In this document: positions 1 through 7,094 of the stretch, in pieces | Numbering within the stretch: position 1 is the stretch's first letter | Layout of the letters: each line of letters begins with the position of its first letter | NCBI GenBank assembly: GCA_947171615.1 | Contig: CAMVYG010000040.1 | Span: 1-14,208 of the forward strand | Length of the DNA: 14,208 nt | Source: an uncultured Clostridia bacterium | GTDB lineage: Bacteria; Bacillota; Clostridia; Oscillospirales; Acutalibacteraceae | Direction: 5' to 3' | Notes under the pieces: model-generated | Told to the model about the DNA's origin: nothing | The model's database searches: none | What the model saw: the letters and a program-made list of their open reading frames with translations, nothing else | Translations under genes and position numbers: made by a program

Positions 1-54
1 GGCTGCAGAACCGGTTTCGGCCTGGAAATATCTTGTGCAAAAAGGAGTTTTAGT

Positions 55-594
55 ATGAAAGCAACAGGAATCGTGCGGAGAATCGATGATCTGGGCAGGG
101 TGGTGATCCCCAAGGAGATTCGGCGCACTCTGAAAATACGGGAAGGAATGCCTATGGAGATCTATACAGATGTTTCCGGTGAGGTGATCCTGAAAAAATA
201 CTCTCCGGTGGGGGAAATGTCCCATCTGGCTTCGGCCTATGCAGAAACTCTGGTGAATCTCACCGGCCACGCCGCCGTGATCTGCGACACGGAGCAGGTC
301 ATCGCCATTGCGGGGCCTGCGAAAAAGGAGCTGCTGCATAAGCCGCTGGCGCCCCAGCTGGACGAGCTGATCCAGAGCCGCCGGAATTTTATGACCTCCG
401 GGGAAAACACGGTATTGGTGTGTAAGGATCCCCCTGCCGCTGCGCTGGCCGTATTTCCGGTGGTTTCCGTGGGAGACGCCATGGGCGCGGTGGTGCTGCT
501 GAAGGGGGAAAAATCCCCGGCCAGAGTCAGCAGTGAAGCGGTGGAAAGCCTGAAAGCCGCCGCCATGTTCCTTTCCCGGCAGCTGGAGTCTTAA
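55..594 (+). CDS. spoVT: Stage V sporulation protein T (AbrB-family transition-state/sporulation regulator)
   Basis: DNA-binding transcriptional regulator that, in Bacillus and Clostridium, modulates sigma-G dependent forespore genes. The 179-residue product has an N-terminal AbrB swapped-hairpin domain at about residues 1-50, with the hallmark RRIDDLGRVVIPKEIRRTL segment beginning at residue 8. A C-terminal GAF-like domain (about 55-178) follows and ends in an amphipathic helix. Length matches the family (about 178 aa), and the GAF extension separates it from the shorter AbrB and Abh proteins. The ATG lies 9 nt after AAAGGAG (41-47). It is monocistronic as far as the window shows, since a new promoter starts before rimP. 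Its own promoter would lie mostly left of the window, so sigma-G control cannot be checked. The presence of this gene argues for an endospore-forming lineage. Confidence 0.95.
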   Translation: MKATGIVRRIDDLGRVVIPKEIRRTLKIREGMPMEIYTDVSGEVILKKYSPVGEMSHLASAYAETLVNLTGHAAVICDTEQVIAIAGPAKKELLHKPLAPQLDELIQSRRNFMTSGENTVLVCKDPPAAALAVFPVVSVGDAMGAVVLLKGEKSPARVSSEAVESLKAAAMFLSRQLES

Positions 595-601
595 AGGGGT
601 T

Positions 602-633
602 CGGGCCTGTAACCGATAAAAAGCCCGTCTTTA
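602..633 (+). terminator. Weak candidate terminator after spoVT
   Basis: A CGGGC/GCCCG stem (602-606 with 623-627) with a large 16-nt loop is followed by TCTTTA. The stem is short, so this is only a candidate for the end of the spoVT transcript. A second small hairpin (ACGAAGC 635-641 with GCTTCGT 653-659) follows without a T-run. Confidence 0.3.
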
Positions 634-662
634 TACGAAGCACGGAGCTTGCGCTTCGTGGA

Positions 663-698
663 AAAATCAAAGGAAATGCAGAAAAACCCTTGATTTTC
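663..698. repeat. Inverted repeat overlapping the rimP -35 box
   Basis: AAAATCAA (663-670) is the exact reverse complement of TTGATTTT (690-697... extending to 698 with the flanking pairs). The arms are separated by about 19 nt, with further GG/CC pairing inside after one mismatch. The right arm contains the -35 hexamer TTGATT of the next promoter. It could be an operator, a hairpin in the 3' end of the spoVT transcript, or chance in an A/T-rich stretch. Confidence 0.4.
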
Positions 699-718
699 CA
701 AGTATGCGGTGCTATAAT
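690..718 (+). promoter_or_regulatory. Sigma-A promoter of the rimP-nusA-infB operon
   Basis: The -35 TTGATT (690-695) and a consensus -10 TATAAT (713-718) are separated by exactly 17 bp. The predicted transcription start is near 724-726, giving a leader of about 68 nt before rimP. This is the best promoter seen before rimP and fits the start of this operon in Firmicutes. Confidence 0.85.
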
Positions 719-743
719 CACTGATGGTAATAAGGTGATGATG

Positions 744-772
744 AAAGAGTGGGGCGACCCGCTCTTTTGTTT
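744..772 (+). terminator. Terminator-like hairpin in the rimP leader (putative NusA-type attenuator)
   Basis: A 10-bp stem (744-753 with 758-767, one G-T wobble) closes a GCGA tetraloop of the GNRA class and runs directly into TTTTGTTT. It begins only about 20 nt after the predicted transcript start and ends about 20 nt before the rimP ATG, so it lies inside the operon leader. In Bacillus subtilis a leader terminator upstream of rimP mediates NusA autoregulation. I infer the same role here from position and form. A simple 5'-stabilising hairpin is the alternative. Confidence 0.75.
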
Positions 773-792
773 ACTTATCAGGAAAGGAAGGG

Positions 793-1281
793 ATGAGCTT
801 GACCCCGGACAGCAAAAAGAAAAGCACGGCGCAGCGGGTGTGGGATATGGCAGAGCCTCTGGCAGAGGAGCTGGGGCTGTCTATCTGGGACGTGCAGTTT
901 GTCAAGGAAGGGGCGGACTGGTATCTCCGCATCTTCATCGACAAGGAAGGCGGCGTATCCATTGACGACTGCGTGGATATGACCCACGCCATCAATCCCG
1001 TGCTGGATCGGGAAGATCCCATTCCCCAGGAATATATGCTGGAGATCTTTTCTCCGGGCTGGGAAAGAAAGCTGACCCGGCCGGAGCACTTCCAGGCCTA
1101 TCTGGGAAAGCCCCTTCGGGTAAAGTTGATTCGCCCGCTGGAAAACGGCGGCAGAATGCTGGAAGGTGTTTTGCTTCGGGCCGAGCCCACAGGGGAATTT
1201 GAGCTTCAGCTGGACGAAGAAACCAGCGTCACCCTGGAAAAAAAGGAATGCTCCGCAGTGAATGTAATAGAAGATTTATAA
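793..1281 (+). CDS. rimP: Ribosome maturation factor RimP
   Basis: Assists maturation of the 30S subunit, acting in the cytoplasm on pre-16S rRNA and S12 incorporation. The 162-residue protein has the two usual parts. The N-terminal alpha/beta domain contains VRIFIDKEGG-like and EIFSPGWERKL segments; the latter corresponds to the family's SSPG.ER motif. The C-terminal Sm-like domain begins at about residue 100. Family length is about 150-160 aa. The chosen ATG follows GGAAAGGAAGGG (781-792). It is the first gene of the operon, 44 nt before nusA, and lies directly downstream of the attenuator-like hairpin, so its expression is probably tied to NusA levels. Confidence 0.95.
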   Translation: MSLTPDSKKKSTAQRVWDMAEPLAEELGLSIWDVQFVKEGADWYLRIFIDKEGGVSIDDCVDMTHAINPVLDREDPIPQEYMLEIFSPGWERKLTRPEHFQAYLGKPLRVKLIRPLENGGRMLEGVLLRAEPTGEFELQLDEETSVTLEKKECSAVNVIEDL

Positions 1282-1325
1282 GAGACCGATCAAGTTAAAA
1301 CCGGAGAAAAGGAGAGAAGCATACC

Positions 1326-2405
1326 ATGGCAAGAAAGAAGGAACCGGAAAAGCAGGGAAATGAAGAGCTGTTTCTGGCACTGGAGCTCTTGGAAAAGGAA
1401 AAGGGAATTCCGGCGGAATTCATGCTGGATAAAATCAAAAAGGCCATTTCCACTGCCTGCAAGAACAATTACGGCAACGAGGACGTGGAGATCGAGATCG
1501 ATCCCGCCGCAGGAAAGTTTGACGTCTTTTTGAAAAAGGAGATCGTGGAAGAGGTGGAAAACCCCAACCGGGAGATCCTGCTGGATAAGGCGAAGGAAGA
1601 TAACGCCGCTGCCGAGGTGGGCGGCTTTGTCAGGCTGAAGCTGGACACCAAGCAGTTCGGCCGGGTGGCGGCTCAGACCGCCAGAAACATTATCCGCCAG
1701 GGCATCCGTGACAGCGAGCGGGGCCAGATGATGCAGGAATTCCAGAGCAAACATCAGGAGCTGGTCAGCGGCCTGGTAGAGCGGGTGGACCTGAAGACAG
1801 GGGCCATCACCCTGCGGATCGGCAAGGCGGAAGCCGTGCTGCCGAAAAATGAGCAGATCGGAGAAGAAACTGTGCGCGAGGGCGACTACATAAAGGTTTA
1901 TGTAGTGGACGTCCGGGAAACGGAAAAGGGCCCCAAGGCCATTATTTCCCGCACCCATCCGGATCTTGTAAAGCGCATGTTTGAAACAGAGGTGCCGGAG
2001 ATCTATGACGGCACTGTGGAAATTAAGGCGGTATCCCGGGAGGCCGGTTCCCGCACAAAGCTGGCGGTGCTCAGCCACAACCCGGATGTGGACGCAGTAG
2101 GCGCCTGCATCGGCGCCAGAGGCGCCAGAGTTTCCGAAATTGTCGATGAGCTGGGCGGCGAAAAAATAGACATTATCGAGTACAGCGAAGATCCCGGCGC
2201 CTTTATTGCCGCAGCGCTTTCTCCCGCCAATGTGCTTTCCGTGGAGGTAGCCGAGGACGGTTCCCGCTCCTGCAAGGTTACAGTGCCGGATAATCAGCTT
2301 TCCCTGGCCATCGGCAACAAGGGACAAAACGCAAGGCTCGCCGCAAGGCTGACGGGCTGGAAAATAGACATCAAGCCGGAAAGCGGCTTTTTCGGAGAGG
2401 AATAA
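1326..2405 (+). CDS. nusA: Transcription termination/antitermination factor NusA
   Basis: RNA polymerase-associated elongation factor that promotes pausing and hairpin-dependent termination. The 359-residue protein shows an N-terminal polymerase-binding domain (about 1-125), an S1 domain (about 135-200), KH1 with GACIGARGARV near residue 259, and KH2 with LAIGNKGQNARLAARLTGW starting near residue 327. It ends shortly after KH2, so it lacks the C-terminal acidic repeats of enterobacterial NusA, as is usual for Gram-positives. AAGGAG (1309-1314) precedes the ATG by 11 nt. A 102-nt gap with no strong terminator separates it from ylxR. Autoregulation through the rimP leader is inferred, not shown. 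Confidence 0.97.
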   Translation: MARKKEPEKQGNEELFLALELLEKEKGIPAEFMLDKIKKAISTACKNNYGNEDVEIEIDPAAGKFDVFLKKEIVEEVENPNREILLDKAKEDNAAAEVGGFVRLKLDTKQFGRVAAQTARNIIRQGIRDSERGQMMQEFQSKHQELVSGLVERVDLKTGAITLRIGKAEAVLPKNEQIGEETVREGDYIKVYVVDVRETEKGPKAIISRTHPDLVKRMFETEVPEIYDGTVEIKAVSREAGSRTKLAVLSHNPDVDAVGACIGARGARVSEIVDELGGEKIDIIEYSEDPGAFIAAALSPANVLSVEVAEDGSRSCKVTVPDNQLSLAIGNKGQNARLAARLTGWKIDIKPESGFFGEE

Positions 2406-2507
2406 GGAAATACCCCATAAAGTATTGTATGTGTAACACCTGCGCAGTACTGTGTTAAAAAAGCCGCGGCAGATTTTTGAAGCGGCAGGCAAAAAGGAGG
2501 GATCTGC

Positions 2508-2810
2508 ATGCGCCCCAAAAAAATACCGCTGCGAATGTGTACTGGCTGCGGCGAAATGAAGCCGAAGAAAGAGCTGGTGCGGGTGGTAAAAGCCCCGGAA
2601 AAGCAGGATGAGGCCGGAAATCCCCTGCCTCCTGAGATCTCTCTGGATCTTACCGGAAAAAAGCCGGGCAGAGGGGCGTATCTGTGCAGAAACCCGGAAT
2701 GTTTGCGGGCGGCTCGGAAGGCCAGGCGGCTGGAAAGAGCCTTTTCCTGTAAGATCTCCGATGAGGTTTATACGCAGATGGAGGAGGAGATCACCCGCGA
2801 TGGAACATAA
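2508..2810 (+). CDS. ylxR: YlxR/RnpM family RNA-binding protein (RNase P modulator)
   Basis: Small basic nucleic-acid-binding protein; the B. subtilis member (RnpM) binds the RNase P RNA and modulates its activity. This 100-residue copy has the family motifs RMCTGCGEMKPKKELVRVV near residues 9-27, TGKKPGRGAYLC at 49-60, and a final helix rich in Arg/Ala ending in LERAF (75-79). Cysteines 11, 14, 60 and 65 are spaced as in other clostridial members. AAGGAGGG (2494-2501) lies just before the ATG. Its last codons overlap the start of ylxQ by 11 nt, which implies translational coupling. Confidence 0.93.
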   Translation: MRPKKIPLRMCTGCGEMKPKKELVRVVKAPEKQDEAGNPLPPEISLDLTGKKPGRGAYLCRNPECLRAARKARRLERAFSCKISDEVYTQMEEEITRDGT

Positions 2811-3141
2811 AGCGCTGTCCCTTTTGGGACTGGCCCGGCGTGCCGGAAAGCTGGAGCTGGGCTTTGAGGCCGCTGCAGCGGCAGCCAGAAGCGGAAAGGC
2901 CCTGTTGCTGTTGGCGGCAAAGGATATCTCAGAAAAAACCTTCAAAAATTTATGTTATGAGGGAAATCGGGCAGGCATACCGGTTTTCCGGCTGGGATCC
3001 GATATGGAAGAAACAGGCCATGCCTGTGGTATGAAGCGAGCCGGCGTATTGGCGGTAACAGAGCAGGGCCTTGCCCAGGCGCTGCAAAACGCGATGGAAC
3101 AAGAGCCACAAGAGAAGGAGGAACGATCCTATGATGATTAA
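2800..3141 (+). CDS. ylxQ: L7Ae/L30e-family K-turn RNA-binding protein YlxQ
   Basis: Ribosomal-protein-like RNA-binding protein of the L7Ae/YbxF/YlxQ group. The 113-residue product starts MEHKALSLLGLARRAGKLELG and continues with a hydrophobic strand (KALLLLAAKDISEKT) and VFRLGS, the normal fold core for this family. The true ATG is internal to a longer open frame and is chosen because GAGGAGGAG (2781-2789) sits just upstream and because the homologous start MxxKxLxLLGLARRAGK aligns there. It overlaps ylxR at its 5' end, and its last 11 nt overlap the infB start. The cellular target is uncertain; K-turn RNA binding is inferred from family membership. Confidence 0.88.
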   Translation: MEHKALSLLGLARRAGKLELGFEAAAAAARSGKALLLLAAKDISEKTFKNLCYEGNRAGIPVFRLGSDMEETGHACGMKRAGVLAVTEQGLAQALQNAMEQEPQEKEERSYDD

Positions 3142-5506
3142 ATACAGAGTACGGGAAGTTGCGAAGGATCTGGATATTCCCAACAAAGAGGTGATAGACG
3201 CTCTGGCGGAATATTTTGAAGAGCCGAAAAAGTACATGACCGTTCTGACGGAAGAGGAATTGGACGTAGTGTTTGAAACCTTTACCCAGAAACGAAATCT
3301 GGAAACGCTGGACGCCTATTTCGCAGAGCGGGAGCAGAAGCCGGAGATCACAGTGGAACAGGAACCGGAGTCTGCCCCGGAACAGGCTGCTCCCGCAGAG
3401 AAAAAGATCCCGGCGGAGAAAAAAGCCCCTGCGGCAAAGAAGGAGGAAAAGGCGGTTTCCAAAGAGACCACTCCCCCTGCAAAGCCAAAGTCTCAGGAAA
3501 AGGCAGAGCCTGCCCCGGTGGTGGAGCATACCCAGCCGGTGCGCAGAGTGATCGATACCCGTTCCTCCAATGTGAATATTGACCGGTACAATGAAAAGTA
3601 CGACCGCCTGGCCGACCAGAAGGTAAAAACGGACAATGTGGTGACAAAGCAGAAGTTCATGAGCCGGAACCAGCAGCGTCGGGGCCAACAGCGCCGGGGC
3701 AAGCGGGAGACGGAGGCCGAAAGATTGCGGCGTATCGCCCAGGAGCGCAAGGCGAAGCATATCACCATTGAGGTGCCGGAAGAGATCACCGTGGGCGAAT
3801 TCGCCCTGCGCCTGAAGGTAACAGCTCCTGAGGTCATCAAGAAGCTGATGGCCCTGGGCGTGTTTGCCACAATCAACGATACCATTGATTTTGATACCGC
3901 TGTGCTGGTAGCCGACGAATTCCACGCCAGAGTGGAAAAAGAAGTGGTGGTTACCATTGAGGAGCGGATCATTGACGACAGCGAGGACGATGAGACCAAC
4001 CTGGTGCCCAGAGCGCCTGTTGTGGTGGTTATGGGCCATGTAGACCACGGCAAGACCTCCATCCTCGATGTGATCCGCCATGCCAATGTGACCGAAGGAG
4101 AAGCAGGCGGCATCACTCAGCATATCGGCGCTTACCGGGTAAAGGTGGGCGACCGGGACGTAACATTCCTGGATACCCCCGGCCACGCCGCGTTTACCAC
4201 CATGCGTGCCAGAGGCGCCCAGGTCACGGATATCGCCGTGCTGGTAGTGGCTGCGGACGATGGCATTATGCCCCAGACGGTGGAGGCCATCAACCACGCC
4301 AAGGCGGCAGGGGTTTCCATCATCGTTGCGATCAATAAGATGGATAAAATGACTGCAAATCCCGAGCGGGTAAAGGAGCAGCTCACCGAGCACGGTCTGG
4401 TGCCGGAGGATTGGGGCGGAGAAACTCCCTGTATTCCCGTTTCCGCCCATACCAAGGAAGGCATCAACGATCTGCTGGAAATGATCATCCTCACGGCTGA
4501 TATGATGGAGCTGAAGGCCAACCCCGAGCGTGCCGGAAAGGGTACGGTAGTGGAAGCCCGCCTGGATAAGGGCATGGGCCCCATTGCTACTGTGCTGGTG
4601 CAAAACGGTACTCTCCACGCGGGAGACATTATTGTAGCCGGTACTACCGTGGGCCGGGTGCGCTCCATGATGGACGATAAGGGCAAAAAGGTTACAGAGG
4701 CAGGCCCCTCCGTGCCGGTAGAGATCACGGGCCTGGGCGATGTGCCTGTAGGCGGCGATATCTTTAACGCCGTTTCCGATGAGCGCCTGGCCAGAGAGCT
4801 GGTAGAGCAGCGGATCACCGAGCAGAAGGAAGAGGTCTTCCGGTCTCAGACTAAGGTAACTTTGGATAACCTGTTCGACCAGATGAAGGAAGGGGACATG
4901 AAGGAGCTGAAGATCATCGTCAAGGGCGATGTGCAGGGCTCTGTAGAGGCGGTGCGCCAGTCCCTGGAAAAGCTGACCAACGAGGAAGTTCGTGTCAATA
5001 TTATTCATGGCGCGGTAGGCGCTATCAATGAAAGCGATGTTATGCTGGCCAACGCCTCCAATGCCATTGTGGTGGGCTTCAATGTGCGGCCCGACCCTGT
5101 GGCGGAGGAAAACGCCAAGCGCGACGGCGTGGATCTGCGGCTGTACCGCATTATCTACGACTGCATCGAAGAGATCGAGTCTGCCATGAAGGGTATGCTG
5201 GCTCCCAAGTACAGAGAAATTGCCCTGGGCAAGGCCGAGTGCCGGGAGACCTATAAGATCTCCAACGTGGGCATTGTCATCGGCGGCCATGTAACTTCCG
5301 GCAAAATTACCCGAAATGCCCTGGTGCGGGTGGTGCGGGACGGCATCATTGTAGCGGACGATAAGATCGCTTCCCTGCGCCGCTTTAAGGACGATGTGCG
5401 GGAGGTTGCAGACGGCTACGACTGCGGCATTACTTTGGAAAAATTCTCCGATATTAAACAGGGCGATATTTTGGAAGCCTATGAGATGGAAGAATACAGA
5501 GATTAG
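3131..5506 (+). CDS. infB: Translation initiation factor IF-2
   Basis: GTPase that brings initiator fMet-tRNA to the 30S subunit and promotes subunit joining. In the 791-residue protein, residues 1-60 form the IF2 N-terminal helical module (YRVREVAKDLDIPNKEV). Residues about 70-210 are a low-complexity, Glu/Lys/Ala/Pro-rich linker followed by an Arg-rich stretch. The G domain carries GHVDHGKT at 302-309, DTPGH at 348-352 and NKMD at 402-405. Domains II-IV extend to the C-terminus EAYEMEEYRD. ATG 3131 is chosen because AAGGAGG (3115-3121) is 9 nt upstream; ATG 3134 is possible. The frame also runs open upstream to 3071, but that part overlaps ylxQ. The stop codon TAG lies inside a heptanucleotide repeat array. 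Confidence 0.97.
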   Translation: MMIKYRVREVAKDLDIPNKEVIDALAEYFEEPKKYMTVLTEEELDVVFETFTQKRNLETLDAYFAEREQKPEITVEQEPESAPEQAAPAEKKIPAEKKAPAAKKEEKAVSKETTPPAKPKSQEKAEPAPVVEHTQPVRRVIDTRSSNVNIDRYNEKYDRLADQKVKTDNVVTKQKFMSRNQQRRGQQRRGKRETEAERLRRIAQERKAKHITIEVPEEITVGEFALRLKVTAPEVIKKLMALGVFATINDTIDFDTAVLVADEFHARVEKEVVVTIEERIIDDSEDDETNLVPRAPVVVVMGHVDHGKTSILDVIRHANVTEGEAGGITQHIGAYRVKVGDRDVTFLDTPGHAAFTTMRARGAQVTDIAVLVVAADDGIMPQTVEAINHAKAAGVSIIVAINKMDKMTANPERVKEQLTEHGLVPEDWGGETPCIPVSAHTKEGINDLLEMIILTADMMELKANPERAGKGTVVEARLDKGMGPIATVLVQNGTLHAGDIIVAGTTVGRVRSMMDDKGKKVTEAGPSVPVEITGLGDVPVGGDIFNAVSDERLARELVEQRITEQKEEVFRSQTKVTLDNLFDQMKEGDMKELKIIVKGDVQGSVEAVRQSLEKLTNEEVRVNIIHGAVGAINESDVMLANASNAIVVGFNVRPDPVAEENAKRDGVDLRLYRIIYDCIEEIESAMKGMLAPKYREIALGKAECRETYKISNVGIVIGGHVTSGKITRNALVRVVRDGIIVADDKIASLRRFKDDVREVADGYDCGITLEKFSDIKQGDILEAYEMEEYRD

Positions 5507-5530
5507 TTGTTAGCTGTTAGTCGTTAGACA
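5503..5530 (+). repeat. Heptanucleotide tandem repeat at the infB stop codon
   Basis: Four in-phase 7-nt units starting with TTAG: TTAGTTG, TTAGCTG, TTAGTCG and TTAGACA (the last diverged). The first unit contains the infB stop codon TAG (5504-5506). The same unit recurs after nrnA, truB and pnp. Confidence 0.85.
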
Positions 5531-5590
5531 GCGGTCAAAACAACAAAGATCAAAAGCTAAAAACTGTTTTTCGACGGAAAGGAGAAGAAC

Positions 5591-5977
5591 ATGCCTAGCT
5601 ATAAAATTGACCGGGTAACGGAAGATGTAAAGCGGGAGCTTTCCGCCATTCTGCGGGAAGTGAAGGATCCCCGGGTGAAGGACTGCTTTTTGAGTATCGT
5701 GCGGGTGGAGGTTACAAACGACCTTTCCTACTGCACGGTTTATGTCAGCACCATGGAGGGAATGGAGCAGACCAAAACGGCAGTAAAGGGCTTGAAATCG
5801 GCGGCGGGCTATATCCGCCATGAGCTGGGGAGACGGCTTTCCCTGCGCCATGTGCCGGAAATGATCTTTAAGGCCACCGATTCCATTGAATACGGCGCCC
5901 ACATTTCCCGCCTGCTGAACGATCTGGATCTGCCCGGTGAGGAAGCAGAGTCCTCCGAAGGAGAAGATACGGTATGA
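5591..5977 (+). CDS. rbfA: 30S ribosome-binding factor RbfA
   Basis: KH-type RNA-binding factor needed for late 30S maturation and 16S 5'-end processing. The 128-residue protein begins YKIDRVTEDVKRELSAIL. It contains VKDPRV and the conserved VRVEVTNDLSYCTVYVS strand-turn-strand (about 37-55), then LGRRLSLRHVPEMIFKATDSIEYGAHIS near the C-terminus, where the family has LR..P.L.F..D.S...G..I. The acidic tail (EEAESSEGED) is a common variable end. AAAGGAG (5578-5584) precedes the ATG. Its TGA overlaps the nrnA start (ATGA), so the two are translationally coupled. The 84-nt gap from infB carries the heptamer repeat. Confidence 0.95.
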   Translation: MPSYKIDRVTEDVKRELSAILREVKDPRVKDCFLSIVRVEVTNDLSYCTVYVSTMEGMEQTKTAVKGLKSAAGYIRHELGRRLSLRHVPEMIFKATDSIEYGAHISRLLNDLDLPGEEAESSEGEDTV

Positions 5978-6933
5978 TGAACTGCGTAGAAACGGCGGCT
6001 TTACTGAAAAGCTGGGATCATATTTTGATTCTCAGCCACGCTTCCCCGGACGGCGATACTCTGGGCTCTGCCTGTGCTCTGATGCGGGGGCTTGTGTCCC
6101 TGGGGAAGCAGGTGGATTTCCGCTGCGCAGACGAAGTTCCGGAAAAATTCGCGTATTTATTTCAGGGAATTCCCCTGGGCGGCTTTTCCCCGGAGCATGT
6201 GATGACGGTAGATGTGGCGGGCATTGCCTTGCTGGGCTCTTTGCGGGAGGAATACGAAGCAAAAATAGAGCTCGCCATTGATCATCACGGCACTCATAAG
6301 CCCTTTGCGGAGCGCCGCTGGGTGGAGCCGGAAAGCGGCGCTACCACGGAAATGATCTGGCTGCTTTTCAAGGAGCTGGGCATAAAGCCGGACTCCGCCA
6401 TGGCGGACTGCGTTTACACCGGCATTTCCACAGATACCGGCTGCCTGCGCTACCGCAACGCCACTCCCCGCTCCTACCGCATTGCGGCAGAAGCCATAGA
6501 AGCGGGAGCAAACGCGGCGGAAATCAACCGGATCATGTGGGAAAGCAAGACCCGCGCCCAGCTGGAAGCGGAGCGTTTTGCCCTGAACACCCTGGAATTC
6601 TTTTGCGGGGGTAAGGGGGCTTTGATCCGGGTGCCCCGTTCCATTTTAGAAAAAACCGGAACAAAGGACAGCGATCTGGACGGGATCGCCGCCCTGCCCC
6701 GGCAGATCGCGGGCGTGCTTCTCGGCATTACCGTAAAGGAAAAAGAAAACGGCGAGATCAAGGCCTCTGTTCGGGCCAATCCCCCGGCAGATGCCGCGGC
6801 GCTGTGCGCAAAATTCGGCGGCGGCGGCCATACCGGAGCGGCGGGCTGTTCCTTTTCCGAAACATCCATAGACGAAGTGGCGGACAAAATGAAAGCGGCC
6901 TGCGAGGAAGAGTTGTTAGTTGTGAGTAATTAG
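5974..6933 (+). CDS. nrnA: Bifunctional oligoribonuclease and pAp phosphatase (DHH/DHHA1 family)
   Basis: Degrades 2-5 nt RNAs (nanoRNAs) and dephosphorylates 3'-phosphoadenosine 5'-phosphate. In the 319-residue protein the metal-binding motifs are SHASPDGD (21-28), VD (79-80), IDHH (102-105) and GISTDTG (150-156, Asp154). The DHHA1 substrate-binding domain carries GGGGHTGAAG (282-291). All key Asp/His residues are present. ATG 5974 overlaps the rbfA TGA and lies 10 nt after AAGGAG (5958-5963); ATG 5977 is an alternative. The C-terminal residues LVVSN and the stop are encoded by a heptamer repeat array, so the original C-terminus was probably altered slightly. The family usually ends within a few residues of this point, so function should be unaffected. 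Confidence 0.94.
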   Translation: MMNCVETAALLKSWDHILILSHASPDGDTLGSACALMRGLVSLGKQVDFRCADEVPEKFAYLFQGIPLGGFSPEHVMTVDVAGIALLGSLREEYEAKIELAIDHHGTHKPFAERRWVEPESGATTEMIWLLFKELGIKPDSAMADCVYTGISTDTGCLRYRNATPRSYRIAAEAIEAGANAAEINRIMWESKTRAQLEAERFALNTLEFFCGGKGALIRVPRSILEKTGTKDSDLDGIAALPRQIAGVLLGITVKEKENGEIKASVRANPPADAAALCAKFGGGGHTGAAGCSFSETSIDEVADKMKAACEEELLVVSN

Positions 6934-6943
6934 TTGTTAGAAA
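6916..6943 (+). repeat. Heptanucleotide tandem repeat spanning the nrnA stop codon
   Basis: Four in-phase units: TTAGTTG, TGAGTAA, TTAGTTG and TTAGAAA. The first two and part of the third are translated as the nrnA tail, and TAG 6931-6933 is the stop. Confidence 0.85.
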
Positions 6944-6954
6944 AGACTTTTTCC

Positions 6955-6970
6955 TGTTATTCTGAGGCGT
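6955..6970. repeat. Remnant of the TGTCATTCTGAG dispersed repeat
   Basis: TGTTATTCTGAGGCGT matches 8187-8202 (inside element A of the truB-ribF gap) at 15 of 16 positions. It sits 11 nt after a heptamer array, as a possible decayed copy. The rest of the nrnA-truB gap to 7094 shows no promoter or terminator I can defend. Confidence 0.5.
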
Positions 6971-7094
6971 TCTTTTCTTTTTTGCCTTGCGTCAGTAAGG
7001 CCGCCTTCATTGCTAATTTCTCATTTTATTGCGGTTACGCCAATCTAAAATAAACTTCCCTCACGGCAAAATTCTAAAAAGGAAAGCGGTTGCT

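Noticed and set aside
738..965. Possible leader peptide or small ORF across the rimP leader hairpin
   Set aside because: It overlaps rimP in another frame, lacks a good ribosome binding site and shows no regulatory codon pattern.
2406..2507. Terminator between nusA and ylxR
   Set aside because: Only weak pairings (AGTATTG/CAGTACT with a 17-nt loop, and GCCGC/GCGGC near the ribosome binding site) are present, without a T-run.
1290..5290. Very long minus-strand open frames (1290-2945 and 2942-5290) antisense to nusA, ylxR, ylxQ and infB
   Set aside because: They mirror strongly coding plus-strand genes with biased codon use, have no ribosome binding sites or recognisable domains, and read as composition shadows.
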